Assembly (NCBI RefSeq): GCF_001649575.2
Contig: NC_051441.1
Coordinates: forward strand, 18,003,315 to 18,067,314
Length of the DNA stretch: 64,000 bases
Source: Kryptolebias marmoratus
Taxonomy: Eukaryota; Chordata; Actinopteri; Cyprinodontiformes; Rivulidae
Reading direction: 5' to 3'
A program made the position numbers and the translations under genes. The notes beneath the pieces are model-generated. The model saw nothing but the letters and a program-made list of their open reading frames with translations, searched no databases and was not told the DNA's origin. Positions 1-12,200 of the stretch are shown here, piece by piece. Position 1 is the stretch's first letter; every line of letters starts with the position of its first letter.

Positions 1-137
1 AGCTGGCCCAAGTGGCTGGGGAGAGGGAAGTCTGGGTCTCCCTGCTTAGGCTGCTACCCCCGCGACCCGACCCCGGATAAGCGGAAGACAATGGATGGAT
101 GGATGGATGGATGGATGGATGGATGGATGGATGGATA
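1..137 (+). mobile_element. 3' end of a non-LTR retrotransposon (LINE) with (ATGG)n tail
   Basis: Bases 1-85 encode the last residues of a LINE ORF and are nearly identical to 59718-59798 in the same window, including the GACCCGACCCCGGATA stretch that ends the coding part. The ORF remnant runs straight into an (ATGG)n array at 91-136. A very short 3' end ending in tandem GATG-type repeats is typical of RTE/Rex3-type teleost LINEs, but I cannot fix the clade from this fragment. The element is cut by the window edge, so its true length is unknown. Confidence 0.75.
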
Positions 138-880
138 TTTTTAAGCCCTCCTACAGCATCATGCAAAAACTCAGGCCACTTGAGATGTTTGCTTTTTAAT
201 CTATCACATAAATTCACCGAGGTTACATCTGACTGGTTTCAAATTTACTTTAAAGCAACATCACGGCGGCAGGATTGTTTGGAGAGAGACTGCAGCAGTG
301 GAATTTAACACATAAAACCCTGGTTGTAGCCGTCTTTCCATTTAGTTTACTGATTTGTAAAAGTATATTCTTTTTACTTTTTGAGGCAGGGATGAAATGA
401 AACAACTCCTTCAATCTTAGCTGAAAGTTATAACGTTGTTTGCTTACAATCTGCACTCAGGCTGATAAAAGGTCTTTAACATAGCTTCATACATATAGAA
501 TAAGTTTCATTTTAGTTCCGTTCAATCAAGTGTATTTACATAGCTCCAATTCATAACAAAAGTTAGTTACTTTAGTTCAGTTGTAATACAGTACAGTCGT
601 ATTCATTATATTACAAAATACCAGATTAGTAAAAAGTTGCCTATCTAAAGAATCCAACAGATTGGATCAAATCTTTAATTTAACTCAGTCCTTATTCTAC
701 ACAAGCTCGAGGCGACAGTGGGGTGAAATGACTCCCTTTAAACAAGAAGAAACCTCCAGTAGAACCAGGACTGGGCGTCTATCTGCCTCGACAGGAAAGA
801 GACACAAAAAAACTCAGAAATGTTTCTGTGAGAAGACAAACTAAGAACACAAAGTTAATGGCAGCAGTAACTTCAAAAAC
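138..880. other. AT-rich unassigned sequence
   Basis: No exon, RNA gene or repeat family was recognised. The short open frames here lack splice context and have no recognisable protein similarity. Base composition is AT-rich and otherwise unremarkable. Confidence 0.5.
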
Positions 881-2400
881 ATTTCAGTGTTTTTATTTTT
901 TTTTAACCACTTAATGCAAAAATGGAGTGGCCAAGAGGTACAAAGTATAACAATGTACACAACATTTTTTGCAAAAACAATACAAGAAGTCTGGAAAGAC
1001 AATGACATTTCAGAAAACCTAACACTTTAACACAGCAAAGACATATTTTTTGAGAAAATGTAACTACATTTAATACTAAGAATAAGTAAATAATACAGAA
1101 ATGTTATGTTTGACTTGATCAGAAATCAACTAAAATTGAACAAACACACTGAAACAAAGTTATTTTTATAAACTCTAAATCCAACATAAAACTAAAGGTA
1201 ATCATGACAAACGAAAATTATTGGCAAAAAATATATCAAATTCTTACATTCCTTGTGCATAAAAACATGTGGCTGTTCACAGCGAAGAGTTTAACTCAGT
1301 TTTGCAACAAATTACTCTGCAGCAGTTGTGGTTATTTTTAAACTCCAGTCGAGGTTGACAGGAACACGACGCTGTGATGGATGTGCTAACTTTTAATGAG
1401 CACGGAGGCCGCAAGCGTGGGCACAGCTCCATCTTAATTTACGCGAATGCATATTTATCTACCGTAATCTAAAAAAGTAGGGAAAGTAGAACACGCTGTA
1501 CATTGGCCCATGCAGCTGAAACCCTACAGTTCAGCTGACAGAACGGGATAATGACAACCTGACCAACAGAGTGTGCAACAAGGTATGTTGTACCTGCGAG
1601 ACTCTAAGTCATGTAACTGCAACACTAATGGTGTCTGCCATCTTGGAGAAACAGATCAGTGGAATGAATCAGAGAAACCCTAGATGGGTGAAATAAACGA
1701 CTGCCAGGTGTAACGGATGGGAGAGACGGCATGCCAGCTGAGGGCCTTCGTAAGGCTCAAACATAGGCAGCGACCCATCTTGGGTCAATGAGAACGAGGG
1801 TGCTTTGTCCTTCCCTCTCTCAGTGCCCTGAATAGCTCTGGCACAAAGAAGATCGCCATTCCTTCTCTAATTACCAGATGAAGAGCAGTTTGTCCGCATG
1901 CCTCTCGCTCCAGCGCTCTCACCCCCCTAGAAATAAAGTGCTTAATGGTGACGACCTTCGGCGGTTACAAAACAGCCTGGTGGACAGCGAGTCCTCATTT
2001 CCTCTCTCAAGCCTTAAAAAATGTATCGGAGCCGCTTCTCCGCAGAGACCGATTCATCTACACCCAGTCTGTGGGTTTTTAGTTAAGGGCCAATCTGTCC
2101 GCCGCCCTCCTGTCCCTGCTCGGTTTCACTGCCAAAACCAATCATGTTTACGACGTGTCACTAATTTCGCAGACCTTGGTTTGAGGTGGATGTATCTAGG
2201 CCACAAGACACTCCCCATCTGCTCCTATGGCCAAAAGCTTTAGGAGGGTACTCAGAGCCAGAGAGAGAGAGAGAGAGAGGTGCACCCAGGCAGGGATTAG
2301 GGTTGGCACAACAAGTCCAAGGGGAGGTGAGATTACAAGGCAGGAGCAGGAAAACACGCAGCGGGTGAAACAATTTCAGCGTAAAGGGTTAGCTACAATC
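880..2400 (-). other. Non-repetitive stretch, possible minus-strand 3'UTR or non-coding transcript
   Basis: This 1.5-kb block is of higher complexity than its surroundings and matches none of the window's repeat families. At its left edge (890-900) the minus strand carries AATAAA in an A-rich context, as a polyadenylation signal would. The minus strand upstream of it holds no convincing coding exon. Internal features are a short (GA)n run at about 2261-2279 and several CpG-containing segments between 1380 and 2150. Reading it as a long UTR or a conserved non-coding block is inference only. Confidence 0.2.
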
Positions 2401-3240
2401 TTTTAAAGTGGGGCTCTGTTTGGAGAAACAGTGTTTAGTTCTGACCCAATTGATAATCTAACTGCAATCTATGAAGGTAAAACGACTCCAGTCTTTTAGG
2501 AACTGTGGATGTGGAGCTTCAAGTCCCTCCTATAACATCATGGTGTTATGTGACCTTTCTTTTAAGCGTGCAGGAAAAAAACCGACACGCTTTTTAAGTG
2601 TACTGGACTGGGCGTCGGATCAAAAAATATAGTAGTGTGAAAAACAACAAGTTGATCTGCACACCAAGCAATTCAGGGTTTCGATAAAAAGTCGTTATGA
2701 GTGGAAGTAACATCCCCCACGTTAGGGACCCCCTGGTGTCGTAAGAGCCATCAGGTCAAAAGAACATCACACCATTTATCACAGAATTTCTCACTGCTTC
2801 TTCTCAACGTGGGGATTTTTGTCATTTTTTATGCTCAGGGAAATGTGCCAAAACTCTGTTTGGTGTTTGACTCAACTTGTTATTTTTCACACTTTCTTTT
2901 AAGTTTGAAAGAACTAATTTCAGCTAAACGTATTATAAAAATGAACCTTTGAACATACAGCAACACAGTAAGAGCTACTACGACTACTACTACTATTCAA
3001 CAAGAGTCAACATTTTATATATATATGAAGTGGGTTTTTATTTTTTTACCAAGGGCAACATCCCATTTGCTTACATGAAGGAGACAGATTTAAAACTAGA
3101 ATATTGATTTTGTCCCAGCTTCAACTTCTGGGTTCCTGTGGACGTCTAGATTTTATTTCCGGTCGGTGGGTGTAATGTGAAACAAACAATGTAAAGTTTT
3201 CTCTGTGTTCACATGTTCTGCTATTACATTTCTGAGATTG
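2400..3240. other. Unassigned intergenic sequence
   Basis: No gene or recognisable repeat was seen. There is a short imperfect ACT-triplet run near 2980-2995 and an (AT)n patch near 3018-3027. Confidence 0.5.
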
Positions 3241-3415
3241 GAGTTGTTTTTAATAGCAGCAATCCTCTTGGACTAGTCATTAGATTGTCAATCAGATCAG
3301 AAATAAACTCAGCAAACTGAAGTTGTTAGTGGAGCTATCTACAACAGGTAAGATATTAGTTGTTCATACCCTTTCCACTGAACCCCACTTCAAAATGGCT
3401 AAACTATCACAATAC
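3240..3415 (+). repeat. Single arm of the Rep-A foldback/MITE-like family
   Basis: The block containing GAGCTATCTACAACAGGTAA, followed by GTTCATACCCTTTCCACTG and AACCCCACTTCAAAATGGC, is the right-arm signature of the Rep-A family. Complete copies lie at 17338-18160 and elsewhere. Only the right arm is present here; the left arm is absent, so this is a truncated or solo copy. Confidence 0.75.
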
Positions 3416-3554
3416 CCAGGTTAAACCATGCACTTGGGGTTTTGAACACATGAACTTCTAAGAAAAGTTGGTGATTTGTCTTCCTTGTGCACATTTACAG
3501 ACACAGAGACACAACTTTAGCATGTCATCTTATTTTTCTTTTGGCTGTTCTCTT

Positions 3555-4525
3555 TTCAGGGGACGCCAAAGTGAGTTGTCCTTCTCCGTCTAACTCTGTC
3601 TTCTTTGTCCTCTGTCCTCACTCCAACTCCCCCAATTTCCTCTCTAACTGCATCCATGTGTCTCTTTTTTGTCTTTGTTCTGGCAGCTGCATCTCTAACA
3701 TCCTTCTACCAATATACCCACTCTGCCTCACTTCTGTCAGTCTGTCCCAGGGCAGCTCACCGTCATCAGTGTGTGAATGGGTGAATGACTGATTGTGGTG
3801 TGAAGCGCTTTGGAGTCCTTGGAATTGATAAGGCACTTTATAAGTGAAGGCCATTTACCACTGTCTTGTAAACCTTTCCTTTGACCTTTGCTGCCACCCT
3901 TTTGTCACAGATCACTCCTGAAGCTTTTCTCCATCCTGCCTGGACTCTCTGCTTCAACTCTTTACCACACTTCCTGTTTTCCTGGACAATGGATCCTAAG
4001 TACTTGAAATCCTGCACCTTTGTGACCTCTGCTCCTTGTAGCCTTACTGTTCCACCTGCCTCCCTCTCATTCATACACACGTATTCTGTGCATACCTCCA
4101 CTCCTCCAAGCTCTCTTCCACCTGTTCCCTGTTCTCACCACAGATCACAATGTAATCTGCGAACATCATAGTCCACGGGGATTCCTGCCTGACCTCATCT
4201 GCTAGTCTGTCCATCATCAGAGCAAACAAGAAGGGACTCAGAGCCAATCCTTGATGCACTCCCACCTCCATATTGAAGCTATCTGTCACTCCTACGGCAC
4301 CCCTCACCACCGTCTTGCTGTCCTCATACATGTCCTGTAGCGGTCTAACATTATTCTCTGCCACTCCAGATTTTCTCATATAACACCACAGCTCCTCCCT
4401 CGGCATCCTGTCGTACGCTTTTTCTAAATCGACAAAAACACAATGAAGTTCTTTCTGACCCTCCCTGTACTTCTCCATCAGCATACTCAGCTTATCGTCC
4501 AGTATTAAATCTCCTGTCATGTCCT
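3555..4525 (-). mobile_element. Decayed non-LTR retrotransposon: reverse transcriptase and C-terminal region
   Basis: Minus-strand reading gives classic LINE reverse transcriptase blocks: VFVDLEKAYDRMPREELW, VGVHQGLALSPFLFALMMDR, then MMFADYIVI. The usual FADD/YADD catalytic motif reads FADY, so a key aspartate is lost. Further along come VCMNEREAGGTV, FKYLGS, the KVKGKVYKTVV block, GYIGRRMLEMQLP, and a terminal GVRTEDKEDRVR-like tail. Frames are broken by frameshifts and by an unrelated insertion at about 3736-3861. The same family recurs at 22455-22990 (minus) and 42028-42118 (plus). I read it as an RTE-like or related clade; the clade is not certain. It is non-functional. Confidence 0.85.
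3736..3861 (+). repeat. Short dispersed repeat inserted in the LINE
   Basis: A segment reading GTGTGAATGGGTGAATGACT, then AAGCGCTTTGGAGTCCTTGG, and ending in AAGGCCATTTACCA interrupts the LINE coding remnant. It replaces the stretch that should join the KGKVYKTV and GYIGRRM blocks. This type of segment (an AAGCGCTTT core and a GGCCATTTACC end) is common in teleost genomes as a short dispersed repeat; I do not assign a class. Confidence 0.55.
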
Positions 4526-4819
4526 CCTCTGACCCCTGACATCTGGAAATATAAAGCCCTGACCTCAGGTGTGACTGAGGTGACTGAGGACCTGGTTTCA
4601 GACTCTCTGAAATGAAGGGCAGAGCATCAGTTTCTGGCTTGCTTTTAAGCTCAGTTTGACAAATCTAATTTCTGTGTTTCCGTCTGCAGTGTGTTCCTTT
4701 AGAGGGAAGGAAAGCTGTCAACAAGGAGGATTTAGTAAACATCCTATTGGGAGATTAACAAGGAGAGAGCCCACTCCCGACTGTGCATGTGTGCGCAGGG
4801 GAGGAAAAAGGAGTGGGGG
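4526..4819. other. Unassigned sequence upstream of the rtbdn first exon
   Basis: No coding or repeat signal was recognised. This is where part of the rtbdn promoter would be expected. I see no clear TATA box, and the assembly gap that follows hides part of the region. Confidence 0.4.
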
Positions 4820-4884
4820 NNNNNNNNNNNNNNNNNNNNNNNNNNNNNNNNNNNNNNNNNNNNNNNNNNNNNNNNNNNNNNNNN
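4820..4884. other. Assembly gap (65 N)
   Basis: A run of 65 undetermined bases, flanked on the left by a G run and on the right by a (GA)n tract, so it is probably a purine-rich simple repeat that failed to assemble. It lies just upstream of the candidate non-coding exon of rtbdn and may hide promoter sequence. Confidence 0.98.
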
Positions 4885-4984
4885 GGGAGAGAGAGAGAGG
4901 ACTTCCCAGCGTGTGGCAGATGGAGGGAGGGGGTAAAGAGCCTAGAGGAAGAGACTGAAATGGTTTTCATATGAGCCGCTGACA

Positions 4985-5170
4985 AAGTGGCGAGCAGTGG
5001 CCCCCCGGAGCAGCCGAGATCACAGGCAGCGCCAGGCGACGAGGAGACCAAGACGAGGAGGAGGAGGAGGAGACGGGAGCATCGCATTCAGCAGCTGGAT
5101 CCACCGCCGAGCAGGGAGCAGAGAACCAGCAGGGGGAAACTACTCTGGACAGAGCAGCCTTCACCGACAG
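4985..5170 (+). other. rtbdn: Candidate 5' non-coding exon of rtbdn
   Basis: A GC- and purine-rich block ends in CACCGACAG followed by GTAAAA, a good splice donor. The first coding exon has a strong acceptor only two bases before its ATG, so at least one upstream non-coding exon is required. This is the best donor-ended, CpG-containing candidate within a few kb. The start of the exon is not determinable; a TSS anywhere from the gap to about 5000 is possible. Transcript data would settle it. Confidence 0.45.
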
Positions 5171-6287
5171 GTAAAAAAAACACGGGCACGCAAACTGGTA
5201 GAATAAGCTCACGCATGTGATTCGATAGGTATCATCAGATTACCAAAACTGCCTGATCAGAATGATGAGCTCCTGCAGCAGAAAGGGAAGATAATATGTT
5301 TTTTATATTTTTCTTTGAGGTCTTGAGGTCACTAAACTCCCTAATGAAAACAGACACCGTCCTCCTCATTAATACCCCTTTAAAAATGTTCAGGTCGTAT
5401 CTTTTTAAAATGACATTATCTTAAAAATCTTCTCTTTTTTTTAGCCTAAATTACCTAGGCAACAGCTTACATCCAGAGTCTCACTTTTATATTTCAATCT
5501 TGATCTAATGGCTCTGGTGAGGACTTGTGTTTCCTTTTTTCATGTATTAAATTACAGAAATAATAAATCAGTTCACTTTATCTCAGTTGATTCCCATCTT
5601 TTAAGTCTGACAGATTCCTGGTGTGTAAGAAGAGACGCACATATTTCTGTTTTACAGTGATTTCTCTGAGCCTTTTGTGCAGGAAACGTTTAGTTTGAAC
5701 ACACGATCATCTAGACATCGTGTCCCGACTGTGTCAAACCAGGGCCAAGTCGGAGCCGTCCGGTCACGTCCAGCAGATTTGTTTAAGTCGTGCTATGTAG
5801 GTTATCCCACACACCGGGCAGATTAAAGGACTACGCATGTGTCATCCATCCCAGCATGGTGCCTCAGCCCCTGCTAATTAGGCTCACCCTGTCTGGGTCA
5901 GCAGAGGAACCTAACCGACTCTGTGACTGCAAAAAAAAGTGGCTTTTTGGAGTCAACTTGTATCTAATATGTACAAACTGTTGTAGCCAGTTTTGAGTTG
6001 GCTAAAATTGGTTAGCTGTGGTTAAATTGGGTTCACCTCAATAGTTATTCAGTTGTAGATATACATCTACTGATTACTTTTTGAGAGTTTCATTCAAATC
6101 TGATCAGATGTTTGAGACACAGGCAATAACATTATCGTTCCGCCTTTTGTCAGGCACCATTTGTGCCGCTTCTGTTCCTTCACAGTCAATGCAACAGACA
6201 GTTGTTAAATATTGTGTTTGGCTGCTGGTGATATGTTCTGCCACTCTCCAGCGTGCTGAACTCTCTAAAACTTTGGTCTCTGCAGAG
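5171..6287. other. First (5'UTR) intron of rtbdn
   Basis: No exon is seen inside. The block at about 5990-6115 (GATATACATCTACTGATTAC, then GAGAGTTTCATTCAAATCTG) is a worn, minus-oriented piece of the Rep-B dispersed repeat. The rest is unassigned. Confidence 0.4.
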
Positions 6288-9200
6288 ATGGGCGTCTCCT
6301 CTCGGCCTCTGCTGTTAATGTACCTGGCGGCCGCACTGATTGGCGGAGCCAGCTCGGAGGGGGCATGTCTCCAGGACGGGAAGCACAAGTCCACGCCCAG
6401 TCCCGAGCCACACCTGACGGAGTGCGGCCTGTATGCTGACAGTGAGTGTTTGTCTTGTCGGAGTTAACTATAAATTCGACGGTGAGCAGACATAAAATAA
6501 CGAAATGTTGTCCTGTCTTTGCTGCTGCAGACAGCTGCTGCACTGAGGAACACATCCAGGACATTGGTTATGTTCCTTCTGCCAGCAATAAGAACGAACC
6601 CTGGGACAAGTGTGGGCCTGTGAACCCCGAGTAAGTCTCACACGTACTTCTGGGTCTCTAAGTGGTCATTTTTTTAATCAACTTTGGTCATTTTGAAGTG
6701 GAGTTCTGTGGAAAAGTATGAACAATTAATAACTTTCCTGTTCTAGATAGCTTTGTGAATGACTTCAGATGTGACAGGACTGACAAGCTAACGGCTAGTC
6801 TGAACACAATGAATTGCTGCCATCTTAAAACAGAATCTGAAAAGAATTACAGCGATCCATGCTAAAACTATTTCATAAACATTACATCGCTGTCTGTTTG
6901 ACAATGCATGGTTATTTAGACAGAATTTTGTGGATATTCGTGAGCACAAAAAGCAGCAGCCCGCTAATTTTTGAACTCGGAGCTGTATTTCAGCTTTGGC
7001 TTTGGCTCGGCTCATATTAGCTGTTAGCTTGAACTTGAGGCTGTTCAAATAGTACAACAGGTAGGATACTAACTGCTCACAACTTGTCCTCAGAACCCGT
7101 CTCTAAAGTGGCCAAATTACGAGTTAAGCACAAAGCATATATTTCCGAGCCAACATCCTACGCTTGGCGCAGCACCAGACTTTGACTTTATTGGCTAGTG
7201 TGCGTAGTGAAACCATCAGAGACCAAAAGTGGCTAATAGATGTAAAGCTGAAGCTGTGTCAGGGTCACTAAGAGTTTAATGCAGTCTCTGCTTTATGATG
7301 CATCATGTTGGTACAATCTGATTCCATCTGCCTCCACAGGTGCGAGGGCTTTCTGAAGCGTGTGGCATGTTTTTACCGCTGCTCCCCCGATGCTTCCCGC
7401 TGGCCTCATCCCCACCGCCGCTCGTACATCCAGGCTGTGCCGCTCTGCCACAGCTTCTGCCGTGATTGGTGAGGCTGCCAAACCCGCCGCCGAGCAAAGC
7501 TAAATCAACTTCACTATCTGTCCCTCTTCACATTTAGGACTGTCAAGGGAAAGATTACTGTCTTGTACAACAACACCATTCTGCACTAAGATAAAATGCC
7601 CAATAAAAACACTGTGAAACTGTATCATGTAGGTAAGACAATACTCATTATTATATATGGATATTAGGGCTTTTTGTAGAGAAGTTAGATTTGAAAATGG
7701 GAACTGACACCCTTGTTTTTTATATTTGCTATGAAAACACAAGCTATTCCTGGAAATACGATAGAAAAACTACGTTCTTATGTCCATATATACAGATTAT
7801 TTAGAGTTCCTAAGACATATTCAAAATGATTGTGAAAGATGGAAAAAAAAGATTAATGTTAAATGCATTTTTCTAACTGAATTAGTTTATTCTTGTAGCT
7901 TGTAAGTGTAGGAAAGAATAGTTAACCATTTCCTACAAATTTATTTAAGATATAAAATGAATTGATACAATACAATATATGATACAATTTGATAGGTAGC
8001 AATATAATAAAATACGATGCAAGTCAATGTAATATGATACAATATGAGATAAGATGGGACAAGACGATCCATACAGTATAATTTATTATAAGGAAAGACT
8101 ATATGAGACAAGAGAAAACAGTACAATATGATACAATGCAATACAAGATGATACAAAACTGCATGAGACCATATAAGATGATACAATACAACACAACATA
8201 AAACAATATGAGACAAGACAATTCAATACAGTATAAAAACATATACATTGCAATACAAAATAATATGATATGACACAATACAGTATAAGATAATATCTGA
8301 GACAAGGCAAGGCAATACAATATGGGACTGGACTATACAACACATTACAACACAATAAGGTATGATTACAATACAAGACAATTTAATGATAAAAGACAAG
8401 ACAATACTAAGCTAGATAAAACAAGACAATGCTGTACAATATAAGACTAGAAGATACAGTAAAATACAATACAAGACAAAATGATGAAATACAATATATT
8501 CATCCATTTTATTTAAGCACTTTTTCCTTTCTGAGCTGGTGCCTGTCACCAGTGGTGATTGGACACCCTCGTTAAGTTGCAAGTCCATCACAGGGCCACG
8601 AGGAGACAAACAACCATTCATGCTGTCATTCACACCTAACATGCATGTTTTTGGTCTGTGGGAGGAAACCAAAGTACCCGGAGTAAACCCACGGGAAACA
8701 CTTGCAAACTTTCACACAGAAAGGCCTGGAGGAGAACCTGCGACCTCCTTGCTCTGAGGCAACAGGACTAACCACTGCTCCACCGTGCCGGCAGTGCAAT
8801 ACAATACAGTACCATTCAGTACATGATATAATATATGACTTTCACTTTCTTCCTGACAAGGTTAGGATTTGCAATTACATAGATGGCCGTTAAAATGACC
8901 ACCCATAGTTATGCTTAGATGTTCCAAAACACACGATCCTTTCACAGGTTTGCTGGTGAAATGGGTTCAAATTGACCTCCAGCAGCTTGTTAGCATAACT
9001 GAGTGCAAAAGGGATCAAATGGACCGACGTCCATCTGGTGGCACCTCCTAATGCTAAAGCTGTGCAAAGTCTGAAGTGTACAAATGGCACTTTTTATGGG
9101 AAACAGCAGAACTAGCTTCTTTTGAAAAAAATGTAAATTGCATATAATGAAATAAAATATCCTTTAAGAGTCATAAACAGAAGCACAGTTGAATTTAATA

Positions 9201-12200
9201 TTGTTGTTTTGTTCTGTTTTTTCCAGGTTTGATGCCTGCAGGATGGACATGACCTGCGCTCGTAACTGGGCCAGAGACCCCAGAGGACAGAACTGTACAG
9301 GGACCTGTGTTCAGTATCAGCAGGTACGCTGTGACCTCGCACATCAGGCTTTTTTGCCTCTCTGGAGGTGATTTTATCCTCCAAAACTGTTAATCACCTA
9401 AGGCAAATACAGTTGCGTAGCCTGTCTGTCCACCATTTTCTCCATGTTCATGTACGTCATGTAGTCAAGATCTTTAACTATCATTATCATTATCACCTGC
9501 TGCTGAACGCAAGGCAGAAATTGTTTTTGCCTGTGTGTATGTGTTCATGTGTCTGTTAGCAAATTATCTCACGAACCACTGAGCGGATTTTAATGAAACA
9601 TGCAGAAAGAAAACATTAGATGTACATCTACAACTGATTAACTTTTAGAGTCAGCCTGATATATGATGCTCGCCACAGCTAAGTGTCCTTAGCAAACACA
9701 AAAATGGCTATAACTCAGTTTTAAAGATAATGAGCGAAAATGTGGTGTGGTAGTAGCTGAGAGTCAGCCCCAACTTATACTGTCAGCGCTAACTGTTTGC
9801 ACAAGATCTACTTTTAAAACCTTGTCATTAACCAATAGAGTCAATTGTGTTGGTCTGTTAGCAAAATATCTCATGAACCACTGAATGGATTTTGATAAAA
9901 CTTTCAGAAATTTATTGTTGGATGCACATCAACTAGTAAATATCTTTTGGAGTCAACCTGATTCAAAATGGTCGCCACAGCCAACTGAAGAAAAAAAACA
10001 ACACAAAAACAGCTCAGACAGTTTTCACAGATGTTTGAATCCCTCCGACCCAAAGCAGAGGGTCTAATTCTGTGTCGCAGTGAGTCGGCGGCTGAGTTTG
10101 CGTGCGGCCGGGCGAGGGGTTAACGGCGCAGGGCGGCGCTTGTGGGCTGGAGCGTGAAGGAGTCCGGCCCTGCTTCACTGGGCACAGGCCAGCTGGGTGA
10201 TTTTAAAAAAGAAGCGGAGGCTGGTGTGCAGCTGAGGCCCGCAGCAAACTAACACTCTCCCATCACGCCCCGTGACAGTCTATCTGATGGTGGTGTCTGT
10301 CTCTCACTGCCCCTCTTAATCGCCTTTTATCCTCTCCTCTTTTTCTTTTTGTCTCTCGAACTAACGAGCACATCCACCCACAGATATCAGATCTAATAAA
10401 TATTCCTGCAGGAGGACAATGCAAAGGGTGTTTTTTAGTCTGTGTGTGTGTGCCTGGCTGGTTTTTGTTACCTTTTTTAGGATTTTTTCTGATAGGATCA
10501 TCTACCTTTTAAGGATCAAAGCCTGGTCCTAATATGATGAAACATCCTTTTTGACTTGAATTTAGGTTAGGGTTAGGCATGTACTGGTAATTGTTTGGCT
10601 CAGGCTACAGACGTGAATGCAAGTCAATAAAATGCCCTAACAAGGATAGAGATATGAGTGTGTGTGTGCGCGTATCTTTGGTCTCTGTGTGTCTGTGTTG
10701 GCTCGTTTTCATGTAGGGCACCACTAATGCTGCATAGAGGCTCCGAGAAATTCAAGCAAGCCCTCAGATCAGAGCGTATTAAACGGATCCTGAATGCAGG
10801 GGGAAGAATGTGGAAACAGTCGGCGCATTGAGCAGATCACCTCTTTTAGAGAGGCCACAAACAAGTGCCCGTCTTTTTTTTTTTGGGAGGGGGGGCAGCT
10901 GGGTAGGGGTGGGGGTGAGAGTCACAGCAGTGATGGTGCTCGCTCTCTCTCTCCCGCCTTCACACAGGGCTGCTTTGTGGCCTCCTCATGTGCGCCTGCA
11001 AAACACACAGACGCACCTCTGCGCGGCGTCACGTTGGAGCACTCAAATAATGCAGACGTCTGACGCAAATGGAAGCAGGATTTCTTACCGCCGACTGCAG
11101 TAGATGACAAGTTGCATTGAATCAAGCTGATATATGTAAAGGCACGCTCTGCGCATGCAAAAACTAAAAAAAATAAAAAACAGAAAAGACCCCGTGGCAC
11201 TCTCTGCCTCGCTCTCTTTCCTTTTTTCTTTTCTTTTCTGGTTGTTAGTTACATCACTTGCCAGCCAAGGTCTGATTTGTCTCAGGATTACACGCTCTCT
11301 GCTTCTGATTTCATAGAAAATTTTAGAAAAAAATAAAAAAGATATCACGTCTGTGTAGCACGCTGGCACAACGAACTCCCAGAGCAACAGCTCTGAACAC
11401 ATAGTGAATTTAAGAAAATGAATGCACATTACAATACACTGTCACTGCGCTTATACCGAAAGATGAAGAAGGCAATTAGCATAGGAATGCTCCTCACCCG
11501 CCACATTGCATGGCAAAGTTTTAAGATAAAATCTCATGCAATCTGTCAGCATTCAGAGTATAGTTTGGGGATGACTCTCAACTACTACTAAACCAAATTT
11601 TAGCGAAATAACTGCTAAATTGACTGAGTTGTAGCTCTTTTTGTGTTTTCTAAGGTGACTTAGCTGCTGCAACCATCTTGAATTGGGCTGGCTCCGAACA
11701 TAAATCAGCCGTAGACGTGCATTTAGTGATTATTTCCTGAAAGTTTCCTTAAAATCTGTCCAGTAGCTCATGAGATATTTTGGTAACAGACAGATACGAC
11801 TCGGAAGAGGTACTGTAGTGGTAATAGTTTAAACAAAGATCTGGCACGATGTGTTAACCTTTAGAGGATGTTACGGGGATCACTCTCAGTTACTACCACA
11901 CCAAATTTGTGCATGTGGAGTAAAAACTGCCCTCTCAAGCTGTGTATTGTATTGGCAGGGCAAATATCTGCACTGTAAAAAGGGGTTTTGGAAGCTGTCA
12001 AACTAACTATTTAAATTAGACTCAAATTTAAGTTAAATGTAAATATATCCCACGTGTTTTTATTACTACTACTGACCGGGTGCATAAAAGTAGTTTTATG
12101 CATGTTCCTATAAAACACAAGTAACTAGCTGCATATTAGCAGCTAGTTAATTAGCTTTGGCTTCTGTTTGTAGGTGTGTATAAATATTTGATCAAATTTG

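Noticed and set aside
7941..8672. Several minus-strand frames rich in Tyr, Leu, Cys and Ile that look like membrane proteins
   Set aside because: They are translations of the ATACA-type low-complexity array, which has few stop codons; there is no splice or promoter context.
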